Assembly: GCA_003427395.1 (NCBI GenBank)
Contig: BFEA01000548.1
Span: 4,587 to 30,279 of the forward strand
Source of the DNA: Chara braunii
Taxonomy: Eukaryota; Streptophyta; Charophyceae; Charales; Characeae
Direction of reading: 5' to 3'
Length of the DNA stretch: 25,693 nucleotides
The translations under genes were made by a program, and so were the position numbers. Shown in pieces: positions 1 through 8,774 of the stretch (positions within the stretch are counted from its first letter, which is position 1; the number at the start of each line of letters is the position of its first letter). The notes beneath the pieces were generated by a model, which searched no databases, was not told the DNA's origin, and saw nothing but the letters and a program-made list of their open reading frames with translations.

Positions 1-1415
1 GACACACCTTGCAGGGGGATGGTTTCCTTTCTATAGTGCACCTGTCATTCTCAGCGGTCTGCTATAAGACTGGTCCAGTCGACACTCCCACGATAAAAAG
101 GTAGGGGTGCGCCACTGCACTTTTTTTTGGTTCACGCAGACTAGACGCCCTGCTGTACAACACAAAACTATTGACATGTGGTCGTGGTAGCCGCCGGGCT
201 CACCCACGGATGCGAAGGTAGATGGATTAGCGGGTCTTGTCTACTGTGCGTCAAGTCCCTCTAGTCAATTTATAGGNCAAGTTTAACAGTAGTCACNATA
301 AAAGTAGAAAATAAAGGAAAAGACNAGAAATACAATCAAAAGGGGGNNNNAAAATTGGAAGCGCAATTTGTTTTTTGGTTGGGGTGTTACGTAATTTTCT
401 CATTTTTTTTNNACAATTCAAATTTAGTTCCCCATTCTGTCACTTTGTGGGGGAACGAACGGTTCCACTTTCAATTATGCTTATAAGTGGGTGGTCTAGA
501 TGTGTCCGTCCTTCGCATTTTATTGTACTATAGGAGGGATCTACTAAGCGTCGTGTACTAGATCTTCAAAAGGGAGCACTCGCGACCGCTTTGGTAGGAG
601 TCTTATCATCCTCTANGGAAGGTCACAANCCCCCTCCTTACCATCGGACGCGGGTACCCGTAAAATGAAGGTCGATAGTCGCCTTTGAAGGGAAGAAAAG
701 GCGGGCCGGTATCCCGTTATGGGACCACAACGCACTAGATTTATTGTCATTTAGATTCAAGATTGAGAACGAAAAGAAAGTTACGTGAAGCACGTGCCAC
801 TGGATTACAGTTAGGGACGATTGTTGGGTTGGTTTTGTTTCGTTTATTAAAAATTATTATACTAATGTTATTCTGAATTTTTATCTATCTAACNTGGATT
901 CCTTAGGTCTTGCTTAGAGTGCATGATACTCTATATTTTTTAAAACCTATAAATGAGTAGCAGTGAAGTTACTTAGCTATTGAGCGACAGATATATGTGT
1001 ACAACNGAGACTCTCCACTCTACTNGGTGATAANCTTTAGGCATTTGTGTGCGAATACGTTGTTGTTAGTACCAGATTCTGGTCCCGTTGAGCTTGGGAC
1101 CTCGGTGGTGAGCGGCTATGGTCAGTCAAAATAGGATGCACAACTATAAGTCGGGCTGTTGGAGGCTTCTAACTCGAAGGTTTTTGGAATCGGGGGAAGA
1201 CCTCTGAATAGCTGTAATCCTTAATTACTTTGAGGATGAGGCAAAGATGAAAATAAATATAGAAGGGGCTAGGGATGTTAAAGAGGCGAACAACAGAGCC
1301 AAGCGAAGGTGGAGGAGGGATGGAGTCACGACCGAGGTCCATGTTACAATCTCATACCTTGAGATTGAGACTTTTACCGGAACTACAGAACTCGAGCAAC
1401 AATATTTNAATCGAG
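1..1415 (+). repeat. LTR-like long direct repeat, copy A (truncated by window start)
   Basis: Position 1 aligns with 13284, and the match runs almost unbroken to the GAATCGAG-like motif at 1408-1415 (14689-14696 in copy B). By eye identity is above 90% and most differences are transitions. The two copies lie in the same orientation on either side of protease, RNase H and integrase remnants that read in the same direction, which is the layout of LTRs. Copy A lacks roughly the first 195 bp because the window starts inside it. There is no credible ORF; the short frames here are noise. The alternative is a segmental duplication unrelated to the retroelement. Confidence 0.7.
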
Positions 1416-1447
1416 CTCGTTGCCCTTCTTTATGCCAGAGCNTTACC

Positions 1448-1683
1448 ACTCTGTGGTCGTGGTAGCCGCCAAGNTNGGCNAGGGATGTGTAGGTAGAGGN
1501 ACCGGCGTGGTGTTGTCTACTNTGAGNNGAGTTCCCTCTAGCCGAGCTATGGGACAAGTTTCAAGGTAGTCAAGATCAAAGTAAAAGACAAAGGAAAAGA
1601 AAAGAGAAATAAAAGAAAAAAGGGAAGAAAAATTGGAAGAAGGATTTTTTTTCTTGGTTGCGGCGTAATTTTTTCCTTTTTTC
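1448..1683 (+). repeat. Diverged partial duplicate of the LTR 5' part
   Basis: The segment from GTGGTCGTGGTAGCCGCC onward resembles 178-420 of copy A in order: the same GTGGTCGTGGTAGCCGCC start, the TTGTCTACT and GTCCCTCTAG-like blocks, the purine-rich run, AAAATTGGAAG, then CTTGGTTG.GG and GTAATTTT. It is much more diverged than copies A and B are from each other and contains several Ns. It may be an old tandem LTR fragment or part of the untranslated leader. Confidence 0.5.
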
Positions 1684-2117
1684 ATAAGCTCACCAATCTC
1701 AAAGACCGTATCAACAAATAATTTATAGTTGAAGGATCATCAGACTTTTGCATAAGCTCCGTAAACAATTCACCAAGAACAAAACCTCTCATCTCGAAAG
1801 CATGAGCAGGGAAGAAAATAAATTCATTATCAAGAGTGAACTGAAAGATGAAGAGATAATCAATAATATAATCACAAAGATGTTGAAACAAACTGAAGTA
1901 ATTTTATTCCTTAAGGAAACAATGACTGACACCTAAGTTGAGAGATGAACTTAAGTGGCTGATTGAAAAAACAAAAGTGGAAATCATAAATGAACTATTT
2001 GGGAACAAACTTTCCTGCGCAAGTGGACAAATCGCTACTAGAATGTAAAATGAGAATTGCATTGATAGGTTGTGCGTACCTTATTATCTATATTTATCAA
2101 GTGAAGATCTGAACCTT
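1684..2117 (+). other. Retrotransposon internal region, possible gag remnant
   Basis: This lies between the LTR-like repeat and the protease remnant, where gag would be expected. The longest open stretch is 62 codons at 1748-1936. It is rich in Lys and Glu and helix-like, but I recognise no capsid motif and no CCHC zinc knuckle. The assignment rests on position only. It could equally be unrelated AT-rich sequence. Confidence 0.25.
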
Positions 2118-2329
2118 AATAAACTCTGGGGCAGAAATTGTACTTCTTTCCCAAAGTACTATGAACACCTTTGGTTAACTATTGATACAAGCTTATAAAG
2201 TATAGTGAGTAATACTGCTGGAACACTTTACCTGCATATTATATTGATAATCTTCCAATTAAGGTTGAAACAACGTCTGTTGAACTATTAGGATTCTAGG
2301 TCTAAAAATTGAATAATGATTATATCCAG
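2118..2329 (+). pseudogene. Retrotransposon aspartic protease remnant
   Basis: Around 2122-2175 the frame reads NSGAEIVLLSQSTMNTFG. This matches the active-site stretch of Ty3/gypsy pepsin-like proteases (usually DSG.EI.L), but the catalytic Asp is Asn (AAC at 2122-2124), consistent with one G-to-A change. After a TAA at 2176-2178 the reading shifts frame: IDTS near 2181 and DNLPIKVETTSVELLGF from 2246, the latter resembling the later beta strand of this protease group. At least two frameshifts and several stops are needed to follow it, so it is inactive. Element E1 interrupts it at 2330. Its job in an intact element would be to cleave the Gag-Pol polyprotein. Confidence 0.55.
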
Positions 2330-2667
2330 CTGTGTAGCATCGTGTTCGGGTTCGGTCACGTTCGGGACCGAACGCCAACGAGCGCCGAAAGTTTCCAAAC
2401 GCGAACATAAAAATATTGAAAAAAATAAAGTTCTCCAAAGACTCTGAAACAAATATATGTTATGTAAAATAATAATGCAAATAACTTTTGACCAGGAGGT
2501 ATGGTCAAATTCGTAACGAAACTCGAGTAAAAAATCAAAAACTAATTTTGTTTTAATTTTTTTTTTTTAGTATGTTCGGCCGAACACGTTCGGGTGGCGT
2601 TCGACCGAACACCCGAACATGTTCAGACATTCGGAAAAGCTCCAAATATGTCCTGTATGCTACAAAG
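2330..2667. mobile_element. E1: 338-bp hAT-like non-autonomous element
   Basis: The left end is CTGTGTAGCATCGTGTTCGG, and the right end read inward is CTTTGTAGCATACAGG; both contain TGTAGCAT close to the tip. The flanking 8-mers are ATATCCAG (2322-2329) and GTATCAAG (2668-2675), 6 of 8 identical, as expected for an aged hAT target duplication. Subterminal sequence is repetitive TTCGG/CCGAAC at about 2342-2395 and 2575-2632. The interior is AT-rich, with a T run before the right subterminal repeats, and holds the shared core. There is no transposase ORF. It sits inside the protease remnant of the older retrotransposon. Confidence 0.65.
2455..2535 (+). repeat. Shared internal core, copy in E1
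   Basis: It starts ATATGTTATG, has CAAATAACTTTTG in the middle, and continues to AAACTCGAGTAAAAAATC. It aligns without gaps to the cores of E2, E3 and E5 over about 58 bp, with the CTCGAGT block following at nearly the same distance in E2. There is no ORF. Function is unknown. Confidence 0.65.
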
Positions 2668-2675
2668 GTATCAAG

Positions 2676-2909
2676 GGTAATCAATTGTTTGCATAGAATG
2701 AGAGCTGCTCAGCTCTTGAGTCACGACGGGTGGTAATGAATTGTCCAACTACACCCAGAGACTAGTCAGAAACATACCTTTATGGTTTGTACTTCAAACC
2801 ATCATAAGCTTCGGATATCAGTCAACTCAATCAGAAGGGAGTAATTTATTGAATAAACTTAGAGATTGAAAGGAATAGGTAATCAAAGGATTAAAGAAGA
2901 AGTTTTAAT
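2676..2909 (+). other. Retrotransposon remnant between E1 and E2, no gene recognised
   Basis: This is the continuation of the interrupted retroelement. One frame gives RVVMNCPTTPRD near 2727-2762, which may be the protease C-terminal region, but the match is too weak to claim. Many stops are present in every frame. Confidence 0.3.
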
Positions 2910-3065
2910 CTCGGTTGCACGGCGTACGTGTACGTGGGTTGCACGTACACGCGTACACGTATTCTTGTATGCGACATGTACACGTACACGCGGACACGTA
3001 CTCCCGTACGTGGGAATACGTAAAAAAAAAAAAAACACAAAATCATCAAAAAAATTAGAAAAAGA

Positions 3066-3135
3066 GTATGTTATGAAAAGTGATATTTCAAACAACTTTT
3101 GCCTGAGACTCGTCGCAAAAACTCGAGTGAAAAAT
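3066..3135 (+). repeat. Shared internal core, first copy in E2
   Basis: It begins GTATGTTATG, has CAAACAACTTTTGCCTG, and ends with AACTCGAGTGAAAAATC. It is co-linear without gaps with the E1 core. Confidence 0.65.
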
Positions 3136-3224
3136 CAAAGACACAAAAACCAATTCAATTAAAATAAAAAGTAAAAAAAACTAGGAAAAAAATAAAAAAA
3201 ATAAAAACAAACTTCTGTAACAAT

Positions 3225-3306
3225 ATATGTTATACAAAAACATGATACAAACAACTTTTGTCTGGGAATCATCCCCAATTTNCCAATCAAACTCGAGTAA
3301 GAAATT
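3225..3306 (+). repeat. Shared internal core, second copy in E2
   Basis: It begins ATATGTTATAC, has ATACAAACAACTTTTGTCTG, and ends with AACTCGAGTAAGAAAT. It lies about 159 bp after the first copy in the same orientation. Confidence 0.65.
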
Positions 3307-3408
3307 AAAAAGTAAAAAAAAGGTAATATTATCATAATAATTTAAAAACAATCTTAAAAAAAAAATTCTTTATAATTATTACTATTTCGAAGTTTTCTTT
3401 AAGGTTTT

Positions 3409-3491
3409 TTATTTTTAAAACAAGATTGGTTGGGAATTCGGGTATGACTCCTACGCAAAAGTTGTTTGTATCGTTATTATGCACAACATAC
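3409..3491 (-). repeat. Shared internal core, inverted third copy in E2
   Basis: Read on the minus strand it starts GTATGTTGTGC, has ATACAAACAACTTTTGCG, and then CCCGAATTCCCAACCAA. It aligns over the full 83 bp, without gaps, to the E3 core at 8462-8544. Confidence 0.65.
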
Positions 3492-3627
3492 TTATTTTTC
3501 AGATCTTTTTTTTTTTTTTTTTTTTTTTATACGTACACGTATGCGCGATATTGGGTTCGTACGTCTATGCTGGAATAGGTACGCGTACTCATTGTATACG
3601 TGTACGACATGCTACCCAGGTCTTAAT

Positions 3628-5000
3628 GAACATTAATCTCATTTATAAAACGAAAGAGGTTCTTAGCCGAATCAAAGATGATGATGGGCAAATTTTAGCA
3701 TTAAAAAAAACTGTTGAATCTTCTAAGAGTGGAAAAACGGAATAACGAGACTCTGATTTGCATTCATTATCACCAGGCAGCCTGGAATATTGTTTGTGAC
3801 AATTCCTTCTAAGCATTTTTTTATTTTTTTATAACGTAAGGAATCATGCCAATAAGATTACAAAATAACAAAAAAGTAAAAGTGACAAAGATGAAAGGAA
3901 AAAATCGTTGTTTAACTACTTGAACTAGTTTTGACTGATGTGTTTACAATTTTGAAAAGCGAAATTCCTTACAAACAGTTTCGCGATAACAAGCCTCTAG
4001 CGAGGCGTGTAAATAAATGAGAAAATTGATTTAAAAAAAATAGTCAATGGATCAAAAAGAAAGTCAAAACACAAGGGGGTGAAGAAAAACTAGGTGATTG
4101 TTTTAATAGAAAAAGACTAAGTTCAAGAAGTGGAGAAGGAAAGGAGTATCATTCAAATGAGTTTATCTGGTTTAAGGAGAATGAATATATCTTTAAGGTG
4201 TATCATGAATTCTCTAATGCATTTTTTTTCAATGCAGAAGAAAAAAAGTGACTTCATGTGGATATGATTCAAACGAAAGAAAATTAGACAGCTGATCATA
4301 TTCATTAGAATGATAAACGAACTAAAGATGAAAAAAAAAAAAAGGCCGAGTTTGTTAAATATCTTAATAAAAAAATTTCTTCATTTGTTGCCGAATTTGC
4401 TAACGGACTGTATGCTAATAAGTGATTTTCTTTTGCAAACCAAAATGTAGTTTGAGATGGATCCATAACCTTTAAATCAAATCAGTGATGATACGTGATA
4501 AAGATAACCTTCCTAATGATGATTTCTCTTTGAGTCCTTCGTTGGTCGATGAATTTACTTATTCATTGATTTATATTCCGACTATGATAAGGTTCAATTT
4601 TATTGATTGCACTAAACGACTGATGACGGTCATGCATATACCGAGAGAGCTTATTCAGATTTGTCTGGTAGACTAATGGTGTAACAATCGTACAAAGGGA
4701 TATGATTCAAGTTACGCAGGATATTTCTCTTGAGATAACTAGTCCGTAAATTAATGATAACCAAGTGAAAAAAACGATAATAAGAGAAGAGACTTTGATT
4801 GGTGATGGTGTCAGAAAGTTTGTTTGGGAACATGCTAAGGTGTAAAGTTGGTCGTAGAAAAAGTTCAAAAATACAACCTTACTGTAACTGAATCAGTTGC
4901 TCTTCTCTAAGAAAAGTGGTAAGGCAAAAAATTGACTTATCATGAATCGAGAAAAAAAAATTATTGCGAAAAACTTCAAAGAGAAACTTAAAAATGGAAG
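3628..5000 (+). other. Retrotransposon interior where reverse transcriptase would lie, not recognised
   Basis: By order (protease, reverse transcriptase, RNase H, integrase) this 1.37-kb AT-rich stretch should hold the reverse transcriptase, but I found no convincing YLDD/FIDD catalytic motif or template-grip motif. Small open frames exist, for example 63 codons at 4485-4676, without recognisable similarity. It is either decayed past recognition by eye, or the domain was deleted before or together with insertion of H1. Confidence 0.3.
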
Positions 5001-5459
5001 AGAAGGTTAACAACATTCATATTTTTCATCACAACTTGACGACACCTTTCACCACTTCAGCCTGCCTAAATAGGTGGTTTTCAGGGTCTTTGGACCTTTC
5101 ACCACTTCAGGATCATTCAGGTCTGAAATTCCTTAATGATCCTGAAGTGGTAAAAACTCTGAAGACCCTGAAAACCACATGTTTAGGCAGGCTGCATTCT
5201 CAAGTGGTGAAGAGTGGTTTTCATGGTCTTCAGACCTTTCACCACCTCAGAACCATTCATAATTTTCAGACTGCCCAAAACTCTCACTTGACCACTTCAG
5301 GACGCCCTTCACCACTTCATGATACAACCTGCCTAAACATGTGGTTTTCAGGATCTTCGGACCTTTCACCACGTCAGGACCATTCAGGATTTTCAGACTG
5401 CCCAAAACTCTCACTTCAGAATTTTCATTCCTGAATTTTCAGCTACCCGTTGTGAACGT
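5001..5459. mobile_element. H1: dispersed mosaic repeat element
   Basis: It starts GAAGGTTAACAACATTCATA near 5002 and ends near CTACCCGTTGTGAACG, giving weak inverted ends of the form GTTMACAAC. The body is a patchwork of recurring blocks: TTCACCACTTCAGGA, CCTGCCTAAACATGTGGTT, TTCAGGGTCTT and CAGACTGCCCAAAACTCTCA. The same blocks and both ends recur in reverse orientation at 21633-21990. The 156-codon frame here is repeat read-through. It separates the unrecognised region upstream from the RNase H remnant, so it probably inserted into the retrotransposon. I did not find a clear target duplication. Confidence 0.6.
5061..5191. repeat. 57-bp foldback within H1
   Basis: Arm 5061-5117 (CCTGCCTAAATAGG… to …CAGGATCATT) is the reverse complement of arm 5135-5191 with roughly ten mismatches and no gaps. 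The loop is 17 nt. A transcript would form a long hairpin. Confidence 0.75.
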
Positions 5460-5905
5460 TGGAGGTGTAGTGCTGAGAGTGCCTTGTTATGATGATGGGG
5501 AGGGAAAACTCTTCATTATTAAGGCTAATGTGAACCAATTGCTTTTGGTGGTGTACTTATACACAAGGATGAAAATGACAGAGAAAAACCTCTAAGATTT
5601 GATAGTAAGACTTTTAATTCTACCGAAAAATACTACACCAAATTTAGAAAAAAGTTGTCGAAAATCATTCACCGTCGCAGGTGTTTTGATCATTATATAC
5701 TTGGAAGAAAACTTATTCTGAGAACTGATGCATTTGCAGTTATTGGTGATATAAAAACACATCATCAGGTAGATTCAATAGTAAGAAGATGAATTGCTTT
5801 TATCCGAACCTTTGATTTTAAATTGGAAAAAATTACAACTGAAAAAAATCGAGCACATGGTTTGAGCCGAATTGAGTGGAAAACAAATAATCATGAAATA
5901 TTGAT
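5460..5905 (+). pseudogene. Ty3/gypsy RNase H domain remnant
   Basis: The translated frame contains PCYDDGEGKLFIIKANVN, then after a one-base frameshift near 5540 AFGGVLIHKDE, RFDSKTFNSTEKYY, LGRKLILRTDA, FIRTFDFKLEKI and NRAHGLSR. These match, in order, the RNase H of Ty3/gypsy pol, which removes the RNA strand during cDNA synthesis. Catalytic positions: the first Asp is Asn (AAT 5527-5529), Glu is kept (GAA 5625-5627), the middle Asp is kept (GAT 5727-5729) and the last Asp is His (CAT 5856-5858). TGA at 5790-5792 stands where a Trp is usual. Two lost acidic residues, a frameshift and a stop make it dead. Confidence 0.8.
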
Positions 5906-6299
5906 GGAGCTACGAAATAGTCTGCTTATGTTGATAACTTTATGAGTAAAGAAAATTATGAAGATTATAAGTAACCAACTTCCTATAAGTGAAGTTTGTG
6001 ACCTCAAGAAAAAGATTGTTGGAGAGAAATCACTCGTGCTTATATATACGAGTTGATTCTTAAGAAAAATGAAGAAGAAGACAAGAATGATTAGTATACA
6101 AGAGTCGGCACAACAATTGTTGTTGTTCATGAACAGGGAAAAAATTATGGTTTAAAAGATGAAGACGAGGTTAAGAAGAAAAATAAATAAATTTCATATG
6201 GCTTTGAAGAGTGTGTAGAAAGTTACCTCGATATTGGTAAGACGATGAAAACAAAGACGGTAAAGTAATATTACTGCAAGAATTTAAGGAAGAAGTTTG
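5906..6299 (+). other. Degenerate linker between RNase H and integrase
   Basis: This is AT-rich and A-rich sequence with stops in all frames. It occupies the place of the usual tether between RNase H and the integrase zinc-binding domain. I recognise no motif. Confidence 0.4.
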
Positions 6300-6562
6300 A
6301 ACTTTAAAGAGGTCACCTCTTTGTGGATGACAAAAACAATTGTCTTCATTAAGCGTAACATATGGGAAAGAGAGAACTATAAATACTTACTNCTCTACAC
6401 GAAGAGGTTGCACGTGGTCACAAAGTTGNNGAAGCAACCTACATTAAGATTACTAAGCTTTGAATGATTTATAAATTTTATAAATCATGTGTACACGCCA
6501 GAAAAGGTATAAGAAAAATTGAATCTCTATTTCCCACTATTATGCTAGAGCTAGGCAACTGA
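6300..6562 (+). pseudogene. Integrase N-terminal zinc-binding domain remnant
   Basis: From 6398 the frame reads HEEVARGHKV.EATYIKITKL, then after TGA at 6461-6463 MIYKFYKSCVHARKG. This is the His-His-Cys-Cys zinc finger of gypsy integrases (H…GH…KSC..C). The two His (6398-6400 and 6419-6421) and the first Cys (6488-6490) are present; the second Cys is replaced by Ala (GCC 6497-6499). RGHLFVDD just upstream (from about 6308) fits the strand that precedes the finger. It lies in the same frame as the catalytic core that follows. Confidence 0.7.
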
Positions 6563-7063
6563 GTTAATTTGGACCTCATTACGAAGCCTNTAGGCAGGCG
6601 AGAGATGAGATACATATTGAACATTAGAGTTTATTTTTTGGGCTATGTTGAAACAAAAACTTTGAAGAGGAAGACAACTTAAGCGGTGGTTGATTGGATA
6701 AAGGAAACATGTCTTAGATATCCCCTCATCAATAAGTTTGTTTCAGACAGAGGATCTAAGTTCAGAAACGAGATTGTAAGAAAAACCACTCTTAGAGAGG
6801 GTGTCAGAATCTTATACGTGACTAGTTATTATCCATNAGCGAATGCACTAGTTGAGAGAGNTCATAAAACCGTGAAAGATNTATTGGCAAAATCGTGTGG
6901 AGGAAATTTTAACAACTGGTCAAAGGTGCTNAGAGTTGCAGAGTATGTTGATAACATTCGTATCAAGANGACCACTGACTACGCACCATTTACTTTATGG
7001 CATGGTCGGTATGTTACCTTACCTATTGAAAACACTCAAGACATGGTCGAGTCAAGAAAGTGA
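6563..7063 (+). pseudogene. Ty3/gypsy integrase catalytic core (rve), partly open
   Basis: This domain would join retrotransposon cDNA ends to chromosomal DNA. The triad is present in one frame: Asp in VNLDLI (GAC 6572-6574), Asp in FVSDRGSKF (GAC 6746-6748) and Glu in NALVER (GAG 6854-6856). Spacing is 57 residues between the Asps and exactly 35 before the Glu, the canonical D,D-35-E pattern. A TAA before AVVDWIKE splits the first Asp from the rest; from 6686 to 7063 the frame is open for 125 codons, ending LWHGRYVTLPIE plus a short tail. The HKTVKD…CGGNFNNW segment is the feature that suggests a fungal/protist-type group to me. Five Ns obscure residues in it. Confidence 0.85.
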
Positions 7064-7425
7064 CGAGGAATATTCTTTATCCGAACTTTTTCANATGAGA
7101 ATCAGACATATAAAAGAAGTTGATCACACAGTGATGNATGCTCNAGAGAGAATGATAACNAACGTATTAATTGATTAAGAGAAATAAAACAAGAAAATAT
7201 ATATCAGGAATNAAAAACTGGAAGTNNGTGATATTNTCATTCTACTTAACAATTCTTTTGAGACTCAATNNAGTAAANGTTTGGGNNTCAGATGACTCAT
7301 TCCTTANAGAATTATAGGTGAAACANAAGACAAAGTNCGTGAANTTTCTNAGATAGATGNCTCAAGNGTTCATGATATCGTATCANGGCTGAAACTTCGT
7401 AATTTTTCTTTATAGATCCGNATCT
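7064..7425 (+). pseudogene. Integrase C-terminal region remnant
   Basis: After a frameshift near 7060 the reading continues as DEEYSLSELF.MRIRHIKEVD, then ILLNNSFETQ near 7240, and IVS.LKLRNF near 7378-7407. The order resembles the charged helix, the 'VLLRN…E' SH3-like barrel and the 'LDGT…RLK.F' tail of this gypsy group. More than ten Ns and several frame changes limit the call. It ends the recognisable pol. Confidence 0.5.
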
Positions 7426-7997
7426 AATTCCTGTAATGAANGCAAAAAAGGGAAAGAGAGGTCGATNATCAAGTAAGAGAACAGTTTCATAGAAGNNAAA
7501 GAAGTACACAAANATAGTTTAAGGTATTGCAAGACTGAAGTTTCAATAGACTATGATTATTCTTGCATTACCAATTTAATATGTTAGTTTTGACACGAGA
7601 TACTAAGAATGAACCTTTAGATAATTTATATTAGTTTCTGTATCTTAATTTGATTTTCTTATTTTTGCAAGTAACATAACTAATAAGATTAAAGTATCAT
7701 AGATGCAGATTCATTGTCAATTCATAAATATAAAATCCCTCAGAGTGGGGAACAGCCCTGAAATGCAGTTTCTGTAAAAAAGTGATGAGATATCAGCTTA
7801 CTAAGAATTAATCCGGTATCAAGTTCAAAGGACTTGTGGGTGTAGCACATCGAAATATAAGGAATATAACTTTTATAGTAAATGAAGAGTTTGAAGGGAT
7901 AAAAATTTTCAGCTTCACTTGATAGAGAGTTGTTAGTTTTGGAAGTTCATTTCTTTTGACTAAGTTGTCTGTCCAAGAAAGTTATTATGAAGATAGG
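7426..7997 (+). other. Retrotransposon 3' non-coding, no gene seen
   Basis: This is AT-rich single-copy-looking sequence with stops in all frames and no repeat or motif I recognise. It follows the end of pol and precedes E3, so it is probably the retroelement's 3' internal region. Confidence 0.4.
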
Positions 7998-8100
7998 CCG
8001 GGTTACCAGCCCGTACGGGGTCCGAACCCGATGGGGTTCGGCCCCCGCCAAAAATTATTTCGGGGCGTAAAAATAATTATTTTTTTTCGAATTTGTTTTT

Positions 8101-8211
8101 GTGAGTTCTCTATGAAGTGAGGTACATGCCTGTAAATGTTCGAGTTATTTGGCTAAGCCAAACAAGAATTAAAAATCGCCTAATATGGCGGTGTCAAAAC
8201 GTGCTCGCCGA
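8101..8211 (+). repeat. E3 internal direct repeat, unit 1
   Basis: The unit runs from GTGAGTTCTCTATGAAGTGA through GAGGTACATGCCTGTAAAT and TTTGGCTAAGCCA to ATGGCGGTGTC. A second copy lies about 190 bp downstream at 8291-8402. Confidence 0.65.
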
Positions 8212-8290
8212 CGTATTTTTTCACTTCTTACTTTTTTTTTTCACTTTAGTTTGGGGTTTTAACAATTTAATTATTTTTTGAAACTTTTTT

Positions 8291-8402
8291 TGTGGGTTTT
8301 GTATTATGTGAGGTACACATCTGTAAATTTTCAGGGCATTTAGCTATGCCAAAAAATAAAAATAAAAAATTGCGAAAGATGGCGATGTCGAAAACATGCG
8401 CG
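8291..8402 (+). repeat. E3 internal direct repeat, unit 2
   Basis: The copy reads TGTGGGTTTTGTATTATGTG, GAGGTACACATCTGTAAAT, TTTAGCTATGCCA and GATGGCGATGTC, co-linear with unit 1. Confidence 0.65.
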
Positions 8403-8461
8403 CGCACTCACTAAATTTATTTATTATTATTTTTTTTTTATTAGTATTTATTTTTCTTATT

Positions 8462-8544
8462 TTATTTTCATTTCAAATTTGGTAAGGAATTCGGATGTAA
8501 TGCTTCGGGATGTCTTGTTCAATTTATTTTTCTCCATAACATAT
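8462..8544 (-). repeat. Shared internal core, copy in E3
   Basis: On the minus strand it begins ATATGTTATGGAG and continues through CATCCGAATTCC to AAATGAAAATAA. It matches the inverted core of E2 (3409-3491) over 83 bp without gaps; the central ACTTTTG block is the most diverged of the six copies. Confidence 0.55.
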
Positions 8545-8774
8545 TTTGTTTTCATATTTTTTTGATGATTTTTTTTTTTTGTTTTTTTTTTTTTGGTCCG
8601 CGTTCAGCCCGAACGGCCGAACTCATCCCCAAGGGGTCCCATACGTTCGGGCGTTCGGCCCGTCCCGAACGCCAGTTACCCTGAAGATAGGCATAAAAAA
8701 GTTGAACTATGTTTGAGGAAATAATACTTAGCAAAGAGACTTCGTATTTTTTTACTAATCTGTCTATCTTCTGT

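Larger units (their letters stand above)
2910..3619. mobile_element. E2: 710-bp hAT-like non-autonomous element
   Basis: The ends are CTCGGTTGCACGGCGTACG and, read inward from the right, CTGGGTAGCATGTCGTAC. The candidate target duplication is GTTTTAAT (2902-2909) and GTCTTAAT (3620-3627), 7 of 8 identical. Both subterminal regions are built of CGTACACG/ACGTAC-type repeats (about 2920-3020 and 3530-3615), bounded inward by an A run at 3022-3034 and a T run ending near 3528. The AT-rich interior holds three copies of the shared core, two direct and one inverted. No transposase is visible. The ORFs of 98 and 88 codons over the ends are read-through of the repeats. Confidence 0.65.
7998..8683. 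mobile_element. E3: 686-bp hAT-like non-autonomous element
   Basis: The left end is CCGGGTTACCAGCCCG, and the right end read inward is CAGGGTAACTGGCG, a CAGGG tip of the kind common in hAT elements. The target duplication AAGATAGG is perfect (7990-7997 and 8684-8691); the identity extends to an 11-mer TGAAGATAGGC (7988-7998 and 8682-8692). Subterminal repeats are GTTCGG/CCGAAC-type. The interior has a direct duplication and an inverted-strand copy of the shared core. There is no transposase. The insertion target is the 3' region of the retrotransposon. Confidence 0.8.

Noticed and set aside
2905-3640. TTAATCTC at both sides of E2 as the target duplication
   Set aside because: The right copy lies about 14 bp outside the inverted tip, so the tips would not match. 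GTTTTAAT/GTCTTAAT next to CTCGG/CTGGG tips fits better.
7988-8692. E3 as a Mutator-like element because of an 11-bp direct repeat
   Set aside because: Taking 8 bp as the duplication gives matching CCGGGT/CAGGGT tips and agrees with the other five elements; the extra identical bases can be chance. Not fully excluded.
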